Positions 57,201 to 64,000 of a stretch of 64,000 bases of DNA are shown here, in pieces. Location: positions 124,001-188,000 of the forward strand of contig CAWAWG010000003.1 of NCBI GenBank assembly GCA_963785645.1. Reading direction: 5' to 3'. Each line of letters opens with the position of its first letter. Within the stretch, counting starts at the first letter, position 1. The DNA comes from Trebonia sp963785645 (GTDB lineage: Bacteria; Actinomycetota; Actinomycetes; Streptosporangiales; Streptosporangiaceae). The notes beneath the pieces were generated by a model. The model had not been told where the DNA came from. It was given only the letters and a program-made list of their open reading frames with translations, and ran no database searches. The translations under genes were made by a program, and so were the position numbers.

Positions 57201-57551
57201 GGACGTTTCCCGCTGTTCGGAAGCACTGTGTCCGGAAGCACTGTCTTCGGAAGCACCGTCTCCGGAAGGGCCCGGCGGCGGGCGGAGGAGTTCCGGCGAG
57301 GCGAGCGGCCCGCCGCCCGTGGACGGCAGGCGCAGTGTCAGCTCGTCGTCGACCGCCTGGCCGGCCAGGTCCCGCACGGCCCCGGCACCCGCGAGCGCGG
57401 CTGCCAGCTCGCCCGGGGCAGCGGCGAACGGGTGCGGGCGGGGTGCGCGGGGCGGGCGGCCGGTTCGCGGTGCCGCCTGCGCGGGCAGCGCGGAATCCTC
57501 CGCCCATACGCGCAGCGCGCCGTGCGCCCAGATTCCGTGGATTACCAGCAT
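54258..57551 (-). CDS. SNF2-family DEAD/DEAH helicase
   Basis: 1097 residues. The N-terminal about 600 residues are family-specific and less conserved. The motor has motif I GILADDMGLGKTVQLLSML, motif II VVVDEAQAIKN, motif III LTGTPVENQLSDLWSIMEF, motif IV/V LFVLSLKAGGTGLNLTAANH, and motif VI DQATDRAFRIGQRRDVQVRK. It is an ATP-driven DNA translocase, probably acting with the SWIM protein in remodelling or repair. Uninterrupted over 3.3 kb, unlike nearby regions, so base quality here looks good. Confidence 0.9.
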   Translation of the reverse strand: MLVIHGIWAHGALRVWAEDSALPAQAAPRTGRPPRAPRPHPFAAAPGELAAALAGAGAVRDLAGQAVDDELTLRLPSTGGGPLASPELLRPPPGPSGDGASEDSASGHSASEQRETSASAAERAPALAAWRVPALVFETVAVLPLLTLLAELPPGDVVVSGSIGYLAAAARFADDLAARGRVLPVLAEEDGGYAARWRPVLAAADARHARELAAAMPPACRALAAAQPLAEGAPAGAGAPAAAPGPLLADMLDAVADASVRTRLPGALLPARKGRRPARIGISERMLLALTAPQPAVEVADATDEREARDLADALSRWLASAALPDRSVRACFRLVEPAADDEAAVLAHAGPAATATEVLDGGDAADAWRVEFSLQSVDDPSLMLPAEDVWAGAGYGWMTRAMARHTGYPEEELLAGLGTAARLFPALDNALRQAAPAEVTVGTAGALEFLRETGPLLSASGFGVLMPDWARRARLGVKLTTRSSSGGSAASARQGQFGLQDIVSFRYDLALGDDVLTPEELAELARLKVPLVRIRGQWVELDDRHLRAALKFIEGRQSGTMTAAETLGAVIGTGRMPDDLPLIEVDAEGWLGDLLSGNADERLEPAQTPDGFRGALRPYQQRGLSWLSFLGRVGVGGILADDMGLGKTVQLLSMLWAQRVEPALVRDDSAGPTLLICPMSLVGNWQREAGRFTPDLAVHVHHGAERLTGAELAAAVAASDLVITTYQTATRDLPALSAVTWARVVVDEAQAIKNHLSRQSKAVRALPAASRIALTGTPVENQLSDLWSIMEFANPGMLGGEKAFRERYAVPIERHGSDEAAAELRRITRPFVLRRLKTDKSIISDLPDKQEMKVWCNLTQEQASLYAATVTDMLSRIEDASDDISRRGLVLATMTKLKQVCNHPAQLLGDGSRLPGRSGKLARLEELGEEIVADGDKALCFTQYAEFGRMLQPHLAARIGCPVLFLHGGTSKKQRDAMVARFQEASEPMLFVLSLKAGGTGLNLTAANHVIHVDRWWNPAVEDQATDRAFRIGQRRDVQVRKFVCVGTLEERIDAMIEQKKALAEQVVGTGESWLTGLSAAALREVLALAPEAVSA

Positions 57552-58019
57552 CGTGATGACACCCCTGGGAAAGCACGCTAGCAGTCCGCTCCGGGTCCTC
57601 GGCCCGGATCTCCTTCGGCCGCGGCATGCGTTGCGGATATAGTTCGCCGCTCACCTTGTGGGCCACAGCGCTCTGCGGCTCCCTGCCGTTCCCAGCGCAC
57701 CACGATGCCGCCCCGGCGGTCGCAGTGCCCAGGGCTGGCGGACATCGCGATGCGGTTGCGCGCGGCCTCCGGCCGATGCGGCGGGATGGAAGCAGGCTCC
57801 GTCAGCCGGGAATTGCCGTTGCTTTCGGCTGCGATCCTCCCGCCCGATTCGGCCGCCATTAAGGCGAAATGCCAAAATTGACGGAACTCTTTTCCGCGCT
57901 AAAAGCTCAGGCCGGACGTGCCTCCTCTCGTATGGTGGGGTAAAAGGGTTCTGAACTTCCCACTCAGCCAGGTCGTCTCCCGCGCGGGCCAGCGCCCGCA
58001 CGGAGGAATCGGAGCGCGG
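57552..58019. other. Intergenic region between divergent SNF2 and geosmin synthase genes
   Basis: About 470 bases, no convincing gene. The part nearest the terpene synthase is less GC-rich (57860-57960) and likely holds its promoter. No clear operator seen. Confidence 0.4.
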
Positions 58020-60306
58020 ATGCAACCGTTTAAGCTGCCTGATTTCTACCTGCCGTATCCCGCCCGGTGTAATCCCAGCCTGGAAACGGCCCGCGTGCAC
58101 AGCAAATACTGGGCGCGGGAGATGGACATGATCGACGTGCCCCAGCAGGGCAGCGTCATCTGGACGGAGCGGGATTTCGACGCGCACGACTACGCGCTGC
58201 TGTGCAGCTACACCCATCCCGACGCCACGCCGGCAGACCTGGATCTGATCACCGAGTGGTACGTCTGGGTGTTCTACTTCGACGACCATTTCCTGGAAAT
58301 GTTCAAGCGCAGCCGCGACCTGCCCGGCGCCCGCGCATACCTGGACGCCCTGGCCGAATTCATGCCAGTCGACGGCGAGATCAGCCCGGTCCCCGGGCAA
58401 CCCGGTCGAACGCGGCCTCGCCGACCTGTGGGCCCGCACCGTCCCCGTGCACACGGCGGACTGGCGCCGCCGGTTCGCGGAGAGCACCAGGAACCTGCTG
58501 GCGGAGTCGCTCTGGGAGCTGGCCAACATCAGCGAGGGGCGGCTGGCCAACCCGATCGAGTACATCGAGATGCGGCGCAAGGTGGGCGGCGCCCCCTGGT
58601 CGGCGAACCTGATCGAGCACGCGGTCGGCGCCGAGGTGCCCGCGCCGTTCGCGGCCACCCGGCCGCTGCGAGGTCCTGCGGGACACCTTCGCCGACAGCG
58701 TGCACCTGCGCAACGACCTCTTCTCCTACCAGCGCGAGGTGCAAGAGGAGGGCGAGCTGTCCAACAGCGTGCTGGTCTTCGAGCGCTTCCTCGGCCTCAC
58801 GACCCAGCAGGCCGCTGACGCGGTCAACGACCTGCTCACCTCGCGGCTGCACCAGTTCGAGCACACCGCCCTCACCGAGGTGCCCGCCGCTGCTCGAGGA
58901 GCACGACGCCGGCCCGAGGTCGCGCATCGAGGTCGGCCTGTACGTCAAGGGGCTGCAGGACTGGCAGTCCGGCGGCCACGAATGGCACATGCGGTCCAGC
59001 CGCTACATGAACTCCGGTGCCGCCGAGGCGGAAGACGCCCGCGCGGCGGCCGTGCTCCGGCCGCGGCGCGGCGTGCCGAAGGGCCTGGGCACCTCGGCCG
59101 TGCGCGCGGCCGCCTCGCTCGCCGCACCGCGCCGCAGCGGCTGCGCAGCTTCACCCACGTCCCCTTCCAGCAGGTCGGCCGTATCGCCCGCCCGGCGATC
59201 TGCCTGCCGTTCCCGGTCACGCTCAGCCCGCACCTGGACGCAGCCCGCGAGAACCTCGTGCGCGTGGGCGCACCGGACGGGCCTGCTGTCGGAAGGGCTG
59301 TGGGATGAGCGCAAGCTCAGGGCCTACGACTTCGCCCTCTGCGCCGGCCGGCATCCACCCGGACGGCAGCCCGGCCGAACTGGACCGCGCCAGCGCGCTG
59401 GCTCGCCTGGGGAACCTACGGCGACGACTACTATCCCGCGGGTGTTCGGCCGCGGGGCCGATCTCGCGGGCGCCAGGGCCTGCAACGCCCGGCTCAGCCA
59501 GTTCATGCCGGTCGACGCGGCGAGAGCCCGCTCCCGTCAACCGCTCTGGAACGCGGCCTGGCCGACCTGTGGTCGGCCACGACCGCATCGATGGACGCAG
59601 CGGCCCGTGCCGCGTTGCGCCGGGCCGTCGAGGAGATGCTCGACAGCTGGATCTGGGAGCTGGCCAACACGGTCCAGAACCGCATACCCGATCCGGTCGA
59701 CTACATCGAGATGCGCCGCAAGACGTTCGGCGCCGACCTCACGATGAGCCTGTCGCCGCTCCTCGCACGGCAAACGGATACCCGCACGAGGTCTACCGGA
59801 GCCGCCCGGTCCAGGCGCTGGAAAACTGCGCCGCCGACTGCGCCTGCCTGATCAACGACCTTTACTCCTACCAGAAGGAGATCCAGTTCGAGGGCGAGAT
59901 CCACAACTGCGTGCTGGTCGTCCAGAACTTCCTCGACACCGACCGGACGCGGGCCATGGGCATCGTCAATGACCTGATCACCGCCCGCATCCAGGAATTC
60001 GAGCACGTCGCCGACCGCGAACTGCCCGTCCTGTTCGAGAGCGCGAACCTCGATGCCGGAGCCCAGGCCGCGCTGCGCGGCTATGTCGGGGAACTGCGGA
60101 ACTGGCTGGCCGGGATACTGCACTGGCATGAGCAGACCCGTCGCTACGCCGAGGCAGACCTGCTCGCGAACAGCCGGCCGGCGCGTCCGGGCACACCCAC
60201 CGGGCTCGGTACGAGTGCCGCGCGTATCACCGGGGATCCGGCCGACCGCGCGCCCGGTGTCCCGTCGCATTCCCTCCTGGTCGAAACCACGGCACCTAGC
60301 CGGTGA
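58020..60306 (+). CDS. geoA: Geosmin synthase (germacradienol-geosmin cyclase), heavily frameshifted
   Basis: Bifunctional two-domain terpene cyclase turning farnesyl diphosphate into germacradienol and then geosmin. The N-terminal domain has WYVWVFYFDDHFLEMF (metal-binding DDHFLE, residues 88-93), IEYIEMRRKVGGAPW and NDLFSYQREVQEEGELSN. The C-terminal domain has YGDDYYP, PDPVDYIEMRRKTFGADLT and NDLYSYQKEIQFEGEIHN. Total 762 codons match the family. At least ten frame changes occur, for example near 58395, 58668, 58893, 59258, 59350, 59400 and 59455; most look like one extra base in G/C-rich runs. Each segment remains near-identical to the family, so sequencing error is likelier than pseudogenisation. 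Confidence 0.85.
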
Positions 60307-60337
60307 ACAGCGGCTGAGCGCTGCCTGGAGCACAAGT

Positions 60338-60373
60338 CCGGGTCCCGGTCGGCGATCGCGGACCGGGACCCGG
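60338..60373. terminator. Bidirectional terminator between geosmin synthase and PhzF genes
   Basis: CCGGGTCCCGGTC (60338-60350) pairs perfectly with GACCGGGACCCGG (60361-60373) around a ten-base loop. It sits between convergent gene ends. No T-run, as usual in this GC range. Confidence 0.75.
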
Positions 60374-60422
60374 GGCACCCGGGCGATGCGCCGCGTCGCG
60401 GCGCTAGTTTCCCGGCAGGCTG

Positions 60423-61265
60423 CTACAGGTGGACGCCGCCGGAGATGAGCGTGAGGGTGCCGCCGCCGATCCAGACCGCGCCGCCGGCGTCGGTGGTGAC
60501 GTGGACGCGGCCCCGGCGGCCGAGTGCGGTGCCCTGGCTGGCCGTGTAGGGGGCGGTCGCCTTGCCGGACGACAGCAGCCACATGGCCAGGGATGCGTTC
60601 AGCGACCCGGTCACCGGGTCCTCGCCGGCACCGCCGACGAGCGGGGTGAAGGCGCGGACCTCAAACGCTTCCGGCGAGCCGGGCGGATAGGGGCCGACGA
60701 CCCCGATGTCGCGCGACGTCGCACCCGGCGTGAGCGCGAGCACGGCGTCGGCGCTCGCCAGTTCGACGGCGACCCAGCCCGGCCCGTTGTCGGCCCACTG
60801 CGCGTCGACGATGTCCGCGCGCTTGATGCCGAGGCAGCCGGCGATCTCATCGAGCTCCGGCCCGTCGACCGGGCCCGAGCGGATCAGCGGCGGCGCCTTG
60901 AATGCCAGGTGGCCGTGCGGCAGCCGGCGGACGGCGACGAGACCGACGCCGCACTCCTGGACCACCACGTCGTGCCGGGCGGAAGAGCCGCCCGCCTCCA
61001 GCCAGGCGTGCGCGGTGCCGAGCGTGGGATGTCCCGCGAACGGCAGCTCACGCTCCGGCGTGAAGATCCGTACCCGGTAGTCGGCGCCCTCGTCCACCGG
61101 GCTGAGCAGGAACGTCGTCTCGGACAGGTTCGTCCAGTTGGCGAACCGCCGCATCTGCGCGTCGGTGAGGCCGTCGGCGCCGTGAACCACCGCGACCGGG
61201 TTGCCGAGGAAGGCTTCCTCGGTGAACACGTCAACTTGCCGGAATAGCCGGTGCACGGTCTTCAT
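60423..61265 (-). CDS. PhzF-family isomerase
   Basis: 280 residues. PhzF/diaminopimelate-epimerase-like fold: FRQVDVFTEEAFLGNPVAVV at the start, NLSETTFLL with the conserved catalytic Glu, RIFTPERELPFAGHPTLGTA, and GEDPVTGSLNASLAMWL late. It isomerises a small substrate; most PhzF-family members are not phenazine enzymes. No other phenazine genes are visible. ATG 61265 gives the usual start. It follows trpEG on the same strand but is separated by a strong hairpin, so it probably has its own promoter. Confidence 0.85.
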   Translation of the reverse strand: MKTVHRLFRQVDVFTEEAFLGNPVAVVHGADGLTDAQMRRFANWTNLSETTFLLSPVDEGADYRVRIFTPERELPFAGHPTLGTAHAWLEAGGSSARHDVVVQECGVGLVAVRRLPHGHLAFKAPPLIRSGPVDGPELDEIAGCLGIKRADIVDAQWADNGPGWVAVELASADAVLALTPGATSRDIGVVGPYPPGSPEAFEVRAFTPLVGGAGEDPVTGSLNASLAMWLLSSGKATAPYTASQGTALGRRGRVHVTTDAGGAVWIGGGTLTLISGGVHL

Positions 61266-61302
61266 CCTAACCGTCGCCCGCGGTCCGCTCACGGGCCGCC
61301 GC

Positions 61303-61345
61303 CGCGGGATACGTTGGGCCCCCGGGGGGCCCAACGTATCCCGCG
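61303..61345. terminator. Perfect 21-base-pair palindrome after trpEG
   Basis: Positions 61303-61323 and 61325-61345 are exact reverse complements around a single base (outer arm CGCGGGATACGTTGGG). In RNA this folds to a very stable hairpin 50 bases after the trpEG stop, fitting a terminator. There is no T-run. It also lies between trpEG and the phzF-type start. Confidence 0.65.
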
Positions 61346-61397
61346 TCATGTGCTTGGCCGCCGCGCGGGCGGCGGAACGCGGCCCGCCGGGCCGGCG

Positions 61398-63734
61398 TTA
61401 GGCGGGGGCACCCGAGCGGGCACGGCAGCGGGCCAGGAGGTTGGCGATGACCTGGTGGCCGGAGCGGCCCGCGGCCGTCAGGATCGACTCGGGGTGAAAC
61501 TGCACCGCCCAGCGGCCTGCCGCGTCATCCTCGATCGCCATGACCGCACCGTCCGGGGTCGCCGCGGTGACAGTGAAACCGCCCCGCACGTCCTGCTCCT
61601 TCGCGTACAGGGAGTGATAGCGGGCGGCGGTGAACTCCGCGGGCAGGCCGGCGAGAAGGGCGCTCTCGTGCCCGCCGCGGACCTGGACCCGTCCCGGCTT
61701 GCCGTGCTGCGGCTCGGGGAGCAGCGACAGTTCCCCGCCGGCGTGCTCGACCATCGCCTGCAGGCCCAGGCAGACACCGAACGCGGGCAGCCTGCGCGCG
61801 TCGAGTTCGGTCAGCAGCTCATGGCACTTGAAGTCCGTCGGGCGGCCCGGTCCCGGCGAGAGCACCACGAGGTCCGGTGCGATCTCGTCGAGCAGGACGG
61901 CGGGGAACCCGGCGCGCAGTGTCGTGACCTCCGCGCCGTGCTGGCGGAAATAGTCCGCCAGCGTGTGCACGAACGAGTCCTGGTGGTCCACGAGAAGCAC
62001 GCGGAACGGAGCTGGCTCAGCCTCGGGCACGGTGCCTGCGGGGAAGTCGGGGTCCTCGGCGTAGTCGGCGGAGCCGCAGGCGGCGATCTCCGCTTCGGCC
62101 GGGCCGGTCAGGGCCCGCTCGGCGGCCGCCCGCGCCTCCTCGACTTCGCGCAGGGTCTCGAGCAGGGCGCGGGCCTTGATGTGCGTCTCGCGTTCCTCCG
62201 ATTGGGCGTCGGAGTCGTACAGCAGGGTGGCACCGGCCCGGACAGCCGCGATGCCCCCGGTGATGTGCGCCGTCCGCAGGGTAAGGCCGGTGTTCATCGA
62301 GCCGTCGAAGCCGATCTTGCCGACCGCCCCGCCGTACCAGCGGCGCCTGGAGTCCTCGTTGTCCTCGATGAACTGCATGGCCCAGGTCTTCGGCGCGCCG
62401 GTCACGGTCACGGCCCACATGTGCGTCAGGAACGCGTCGAGTGCGTCGAACCCCGAGCGCAGCCGGCCCTCGATGTGGTCGACGGTATGAATCAGGCGGC
62501 TGTACATCTCAATCTGCCGTCGCCCGATCACCTGCACGGTGCCGGGAACGCAGACCCGTGACTTGTCGTTGCGGTCTACGTCCGTGCACATGGTCAGCTC
62601 GGACTCCTCTTTCGCCGACCCGAGCAGCCGGGCGATGTTGGCCGCGTCCTCCAGCGGGTCCGCGCCGCGGGCGATCGTGCCGGAGATCGGGCAGGTCTCC
62701 ACCCGGTCCCCGTTCACCCGCACGTACATCTCGGGCGACGCGCCGACCAGGTACTCCCCTTCGCCCAGGTTGAACAGGAACTCGAACGGCGCCGGGTTCC
62801 GTTCCCGCAGCCGCTCGTAGAAGCGGGAGGGCGACGCGCACCGTTCGTAGAATACGTGGCCGGGGACCACCTCGAAGAGATCACCGCACTTGAAGCGCTC
62901 CTTGGCCTGCTCCACCACCGCCGCGTACCGGCCGGGGACGGGCTGCGGCGGCAGCGTCCCGGTACCGGTCCCGAGCTCCGGCGTGGCCGCGGTGTCCCTG
63001 GGTATCCCGGTCGTCGAGGCGGTGCCGGCCAGGTCTCCGCGCACGGCCGTGCCGCCATGGCCGGGACCGGCAGTACCCCGGTCAACGGTGAACTCGTAGG
63101 AGAACCTGACCGCTTCCTCACGGCGCAGGTCGACCACCCAGATCTCATCCGGCAGGTGCAGTACCAGGTCACGCTGGCGGTCGGACCGGTCGATGACCAG
63201 GCGCACCGGCTCAAACTGAAATGCCAGGTCGTACCCGAACGCCCCGTAGAGCCCCAGATGCGGGTCGGCGCATCCGAACACGGCGGAGATCTCCCGCAGC
63301 ACGCTGAACACGGTCGGCCGGCGAGACCGCTCCTCCTCGGTGAACGTCCGCTCACCGCCTTCGGGAACGTAGACGGTCACCACCCCGTCGGGCAGCTCAC
63401 CGGCATCCGGGGAAGACCCGGCCTGCTCCACGCCCGCCCGCAGCATCGCGGCCCGGATGACCGGCATCAGGACCAGGCCGCGCTGGTTGAGCGCACGGGC
63501 AGTCACCTGCCTGCCCCGGCACGCGATCTCGACCGGCGGGTTCACGTACGCCAGGTGCCAGCGGGTGTAGCGGCCGGGATACTCCATCCCCGAGCTGAGC
63601 ACGCCGCCGCGCCGGCGGTCGACCAGCGCGGCGATCCGGGTCAGCTCGGCTGGGTCAAAAGCGCTGGCGGTGCGGGTAATCGTGACGCCACCGCCGACAG
63701 TGAATGAGTCGGACGTCGTCGCGTAAGTGTCCAC
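61398..63734 (-). CDS. trpEG: Anthranilate synthase, TrpE-TrpG fusion
   Basis: 778 residues from GTG 63734 (GAGAGG upstream). The N-terminal about 510 residues are TrpE-type: FEVVPGHVFYERC, NPAPFEFLFNLGEGEYLVGA, CPISGTIARGADPLEDA, ELTMCTDVDRNDKSRVC, then GFDALDAFLTHMWAVTVTGA. The C-terminal part is a class I glutamine amidotransferase: LLVDHQDSFVHTLADY, LSPGPGRPTD, FGVCLGLQAMVEH (nucleophile Cys), and WAVQFHPESILT (His-Glu). It makes anthranilate from chorismate and glutamine, the first step of tryptophan synthesis. The leader peptide and attenuator upstream support the tryptophan rather than a phenazine role. Confidence 0.9.
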   Translation of the reverse strand: MDTYATTSDSFTVGGGVTITRTASAFDPAELTRIAALVDRRRGGVLSSGMEYPGRYTRWHLAYVNPPVEIACRGRQVTARALNQRGLVLMPVIRAAMLRAGVEQAGSSPDAGELPDGVVTVYVPEGGERTFTEEERSRRPTVFSVLREISAVFGCADPHLGLYGAFGYDLAFQFEPVRLVIDRSDRQRDLVLHLPDEIWVVDLRREEAVRFSYEFTVDRGTAGPGHGGTAVRGDLAGTASTTGIPRDTAATPELGTGTGTLPPQPVPGRYAAVVEQAKERFKCGDLFEVVPGHVFYERCASPSRFYERLRERNPAPFEFLFNLGEGEYLVGASPEMYVRVNGDRVETCPISGTIARGADPLEDAANIARLLGSAKEESELTMCTDVDRNDKSRVCVPGTVQVIGRRQIEMYSRLIHTVDHIEGRLRSGFDALDAFLTHMWAVTVTGAPKTWAMQFIEDNEDSRRRWYGGAVGKIGFDGSMNTGLTLRTAHITGGIAAVRAGATLLYDSDAQSEERETHIKARALLETLREVEEARAAAERALTGPAEAEIAACGSADYAEDPDFPAGTVPEAEPAPFRVLLVDHQDSFVHTLADYFRQHGAEVTTLRAGFPAVLLDEIAPDLVVLSPGPGRPTDFKCHELLTELDARRLPAFGVCLGLQAMVEHAGGELSLLPEPQHGKPGRVQVRGGHESALLAGLPAEFTAARYHSLYAKEQDVRGGFTVTAATPDGAVMAIEDDAAGRWAVQFHPESILTAAGRSGHQVIANLLARCRARSGAPA

Positions 63735-63779
63735 CGTTGGGCCTCTCGGGTCAGGTCTGGCCCGGTACCGGCGGAAGAA

Positions 63780-63811
63780 ACGAAAAACGACCGCCGTTTC
63801 CGGGCGGTCGC
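63780..63811 (-). terminator. trp attenuator terminator
   Basis: On the minus strand, CGACCGCC pairs with GGCGGTCG around a seven-base loop, followed by TTTTTCG. It lies between the leader peptide stop (63836) and the trpEG start (63734), the position of the terminator arm of a transcription attenuator. Confidence 0.8.
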
Positions 63812-63835
63812 TATGACAACAATAGCCAGCACCGC

Positions 63836-63877
63836 CTACCGGCGGCGCCACCACTGAAGATCAGCAAACATTCTCAT
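63836..63877 (-). CDS. trpL: trp leader peptide, 13 residues
   Basis: Short ORF MRMFADLQWWRRR with two adjacent Trp codons (TGG TGG) four codons before the stop, then the attenuator hairpin and trpEG. When Trp-tRNA is scarce, a ribosome stalled on the Trp codons should favour read-through. Peptides with tandem or triple Trp are known in front of trpE in Streptomyces and corynebacteria. The Shine-Dalgarno sequence is weak. Confidence 0.8.
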   Translation of the reverse strand: MRMFADLQWWRRR

Positions 63878-64000
63878 CGCCGCTTACATTAGCATCAGCG
63901 CCGCTCGTCTGGGCCGAGTTCCACTTGCCGTATTCCGGTCAGTTCGCCGCTTCCCGCGGGTTCCCGCCGTCAGCTGACGGGACACGGGCAGGCCGAGCCG
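63878..64000. other. Upstream region of the trp leader
   Basis: No gene seen. A TAATGT at about 63886-63891 on the minus strand lies just upstream of the leader start and could be the -10 box; the matching -35 is not clear. Confidence 0.35.

Noticed and set aside
60423..63734. Phenazine biosynthesis locus (PhzE + PhzF)
   Set aside because: The synthase has a Trp leader and attenuator, no phzB, phzD or phzG is present, and PhzF-family proteins are common outside phenazine clusters.

Overview
The window is very GC-rich DNA, densely coding on both strands, and comes from a filamentous actinomycete. Supporting evidence: a geosmin synthase, a fused TrpE-TrpG anthranilate synthase behind a Trp-rich leader peptide, a mycofactocin-type creatininase (MftE), an Rv2578c-type radical SAM protein, DUF3040 and DUF1272 proteins, a PucR regulator, and GTG/TTG starts with short ATGA or GTGA overlaps. 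I cannot name the species. No rRNA, tRNA or CRISPR array was seen.

Layout. 0-3.2 kb: the end of a class I lanthipeptide cluster (LanB dehydratase, LanC cyclase). 3.2-4.7 kb: an MFS transporter and a MocR-type regulator, divergent and both missing their 5' parts, meeting at one junction. 5-9 kb: STAS and PRC-barrel proteins, then two paralogues with a DUF151-like and a jelly-roll domain, one fused behind an ECF sigma factor. 9-11.5 kb: mftE, a secreted beta-propeller-like protein, DUF1272. 11.6-17.4 kb: a mobile island made of a four-gene Mu/TnsB-type transposon with an AAA ATPase, beside a group II intron with intact domain V and a ruined reverse transcriptase. 17.8-34.7 kb: a Tat lipoprotein, a homocysteine methyltransferase/MTHFR, a PucR-aldehyde dehydrogenase divergent pair, two DHA2 exporters, FmdB, radical SAM, ArsR, isochorismate synthase and unknown genes. 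35.3-42.7 kb: two glycosyltransferases, an unknown gene and a PadR-ATPase-FtsX permease operon. 42.8-43.3 kb: a non-coding repeat array. 43.6-49.1 kb: a peptide ABC transporter operon. 49.2-57.6 kb: SHOCT proteins, a K+ channel, a flippase/kinase-like membrane protein and a SWIM-SNF2 pair. 58.0-60.3 kb: geosmin synthase. 60.4-64 kb: PhzF-family protein and trpEG with attenuator.

Regulation. The best regulatory structure is the trp leader: a 13-residue peptide with tandem Trp codons followed by a terminator hairpin with a T-run, upstream of trpEG. Candidate operators precede the MFS gene at 24.6 kb, the PadR operon, the peptide transporter operon and mftE. Strong terminator hairpins separate the convergent pairs FmdB/MFS and geosmin synthase/PhzF.

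Data quality. Many genes are broken by single-base shifts while every segment stays well conserved in another frame. The breaks are densest at 35.3-41.4 kb and 58.0-60.0 kb and often lie in G or C runs. In contrast, 49-57.6 kb has none that I can see. I read most as sequencing or assembly indels, so those genes are given as one feature each. The exceptions I regard as real lesions are the MFS/MocR junction and the intron reverse transcriptase.
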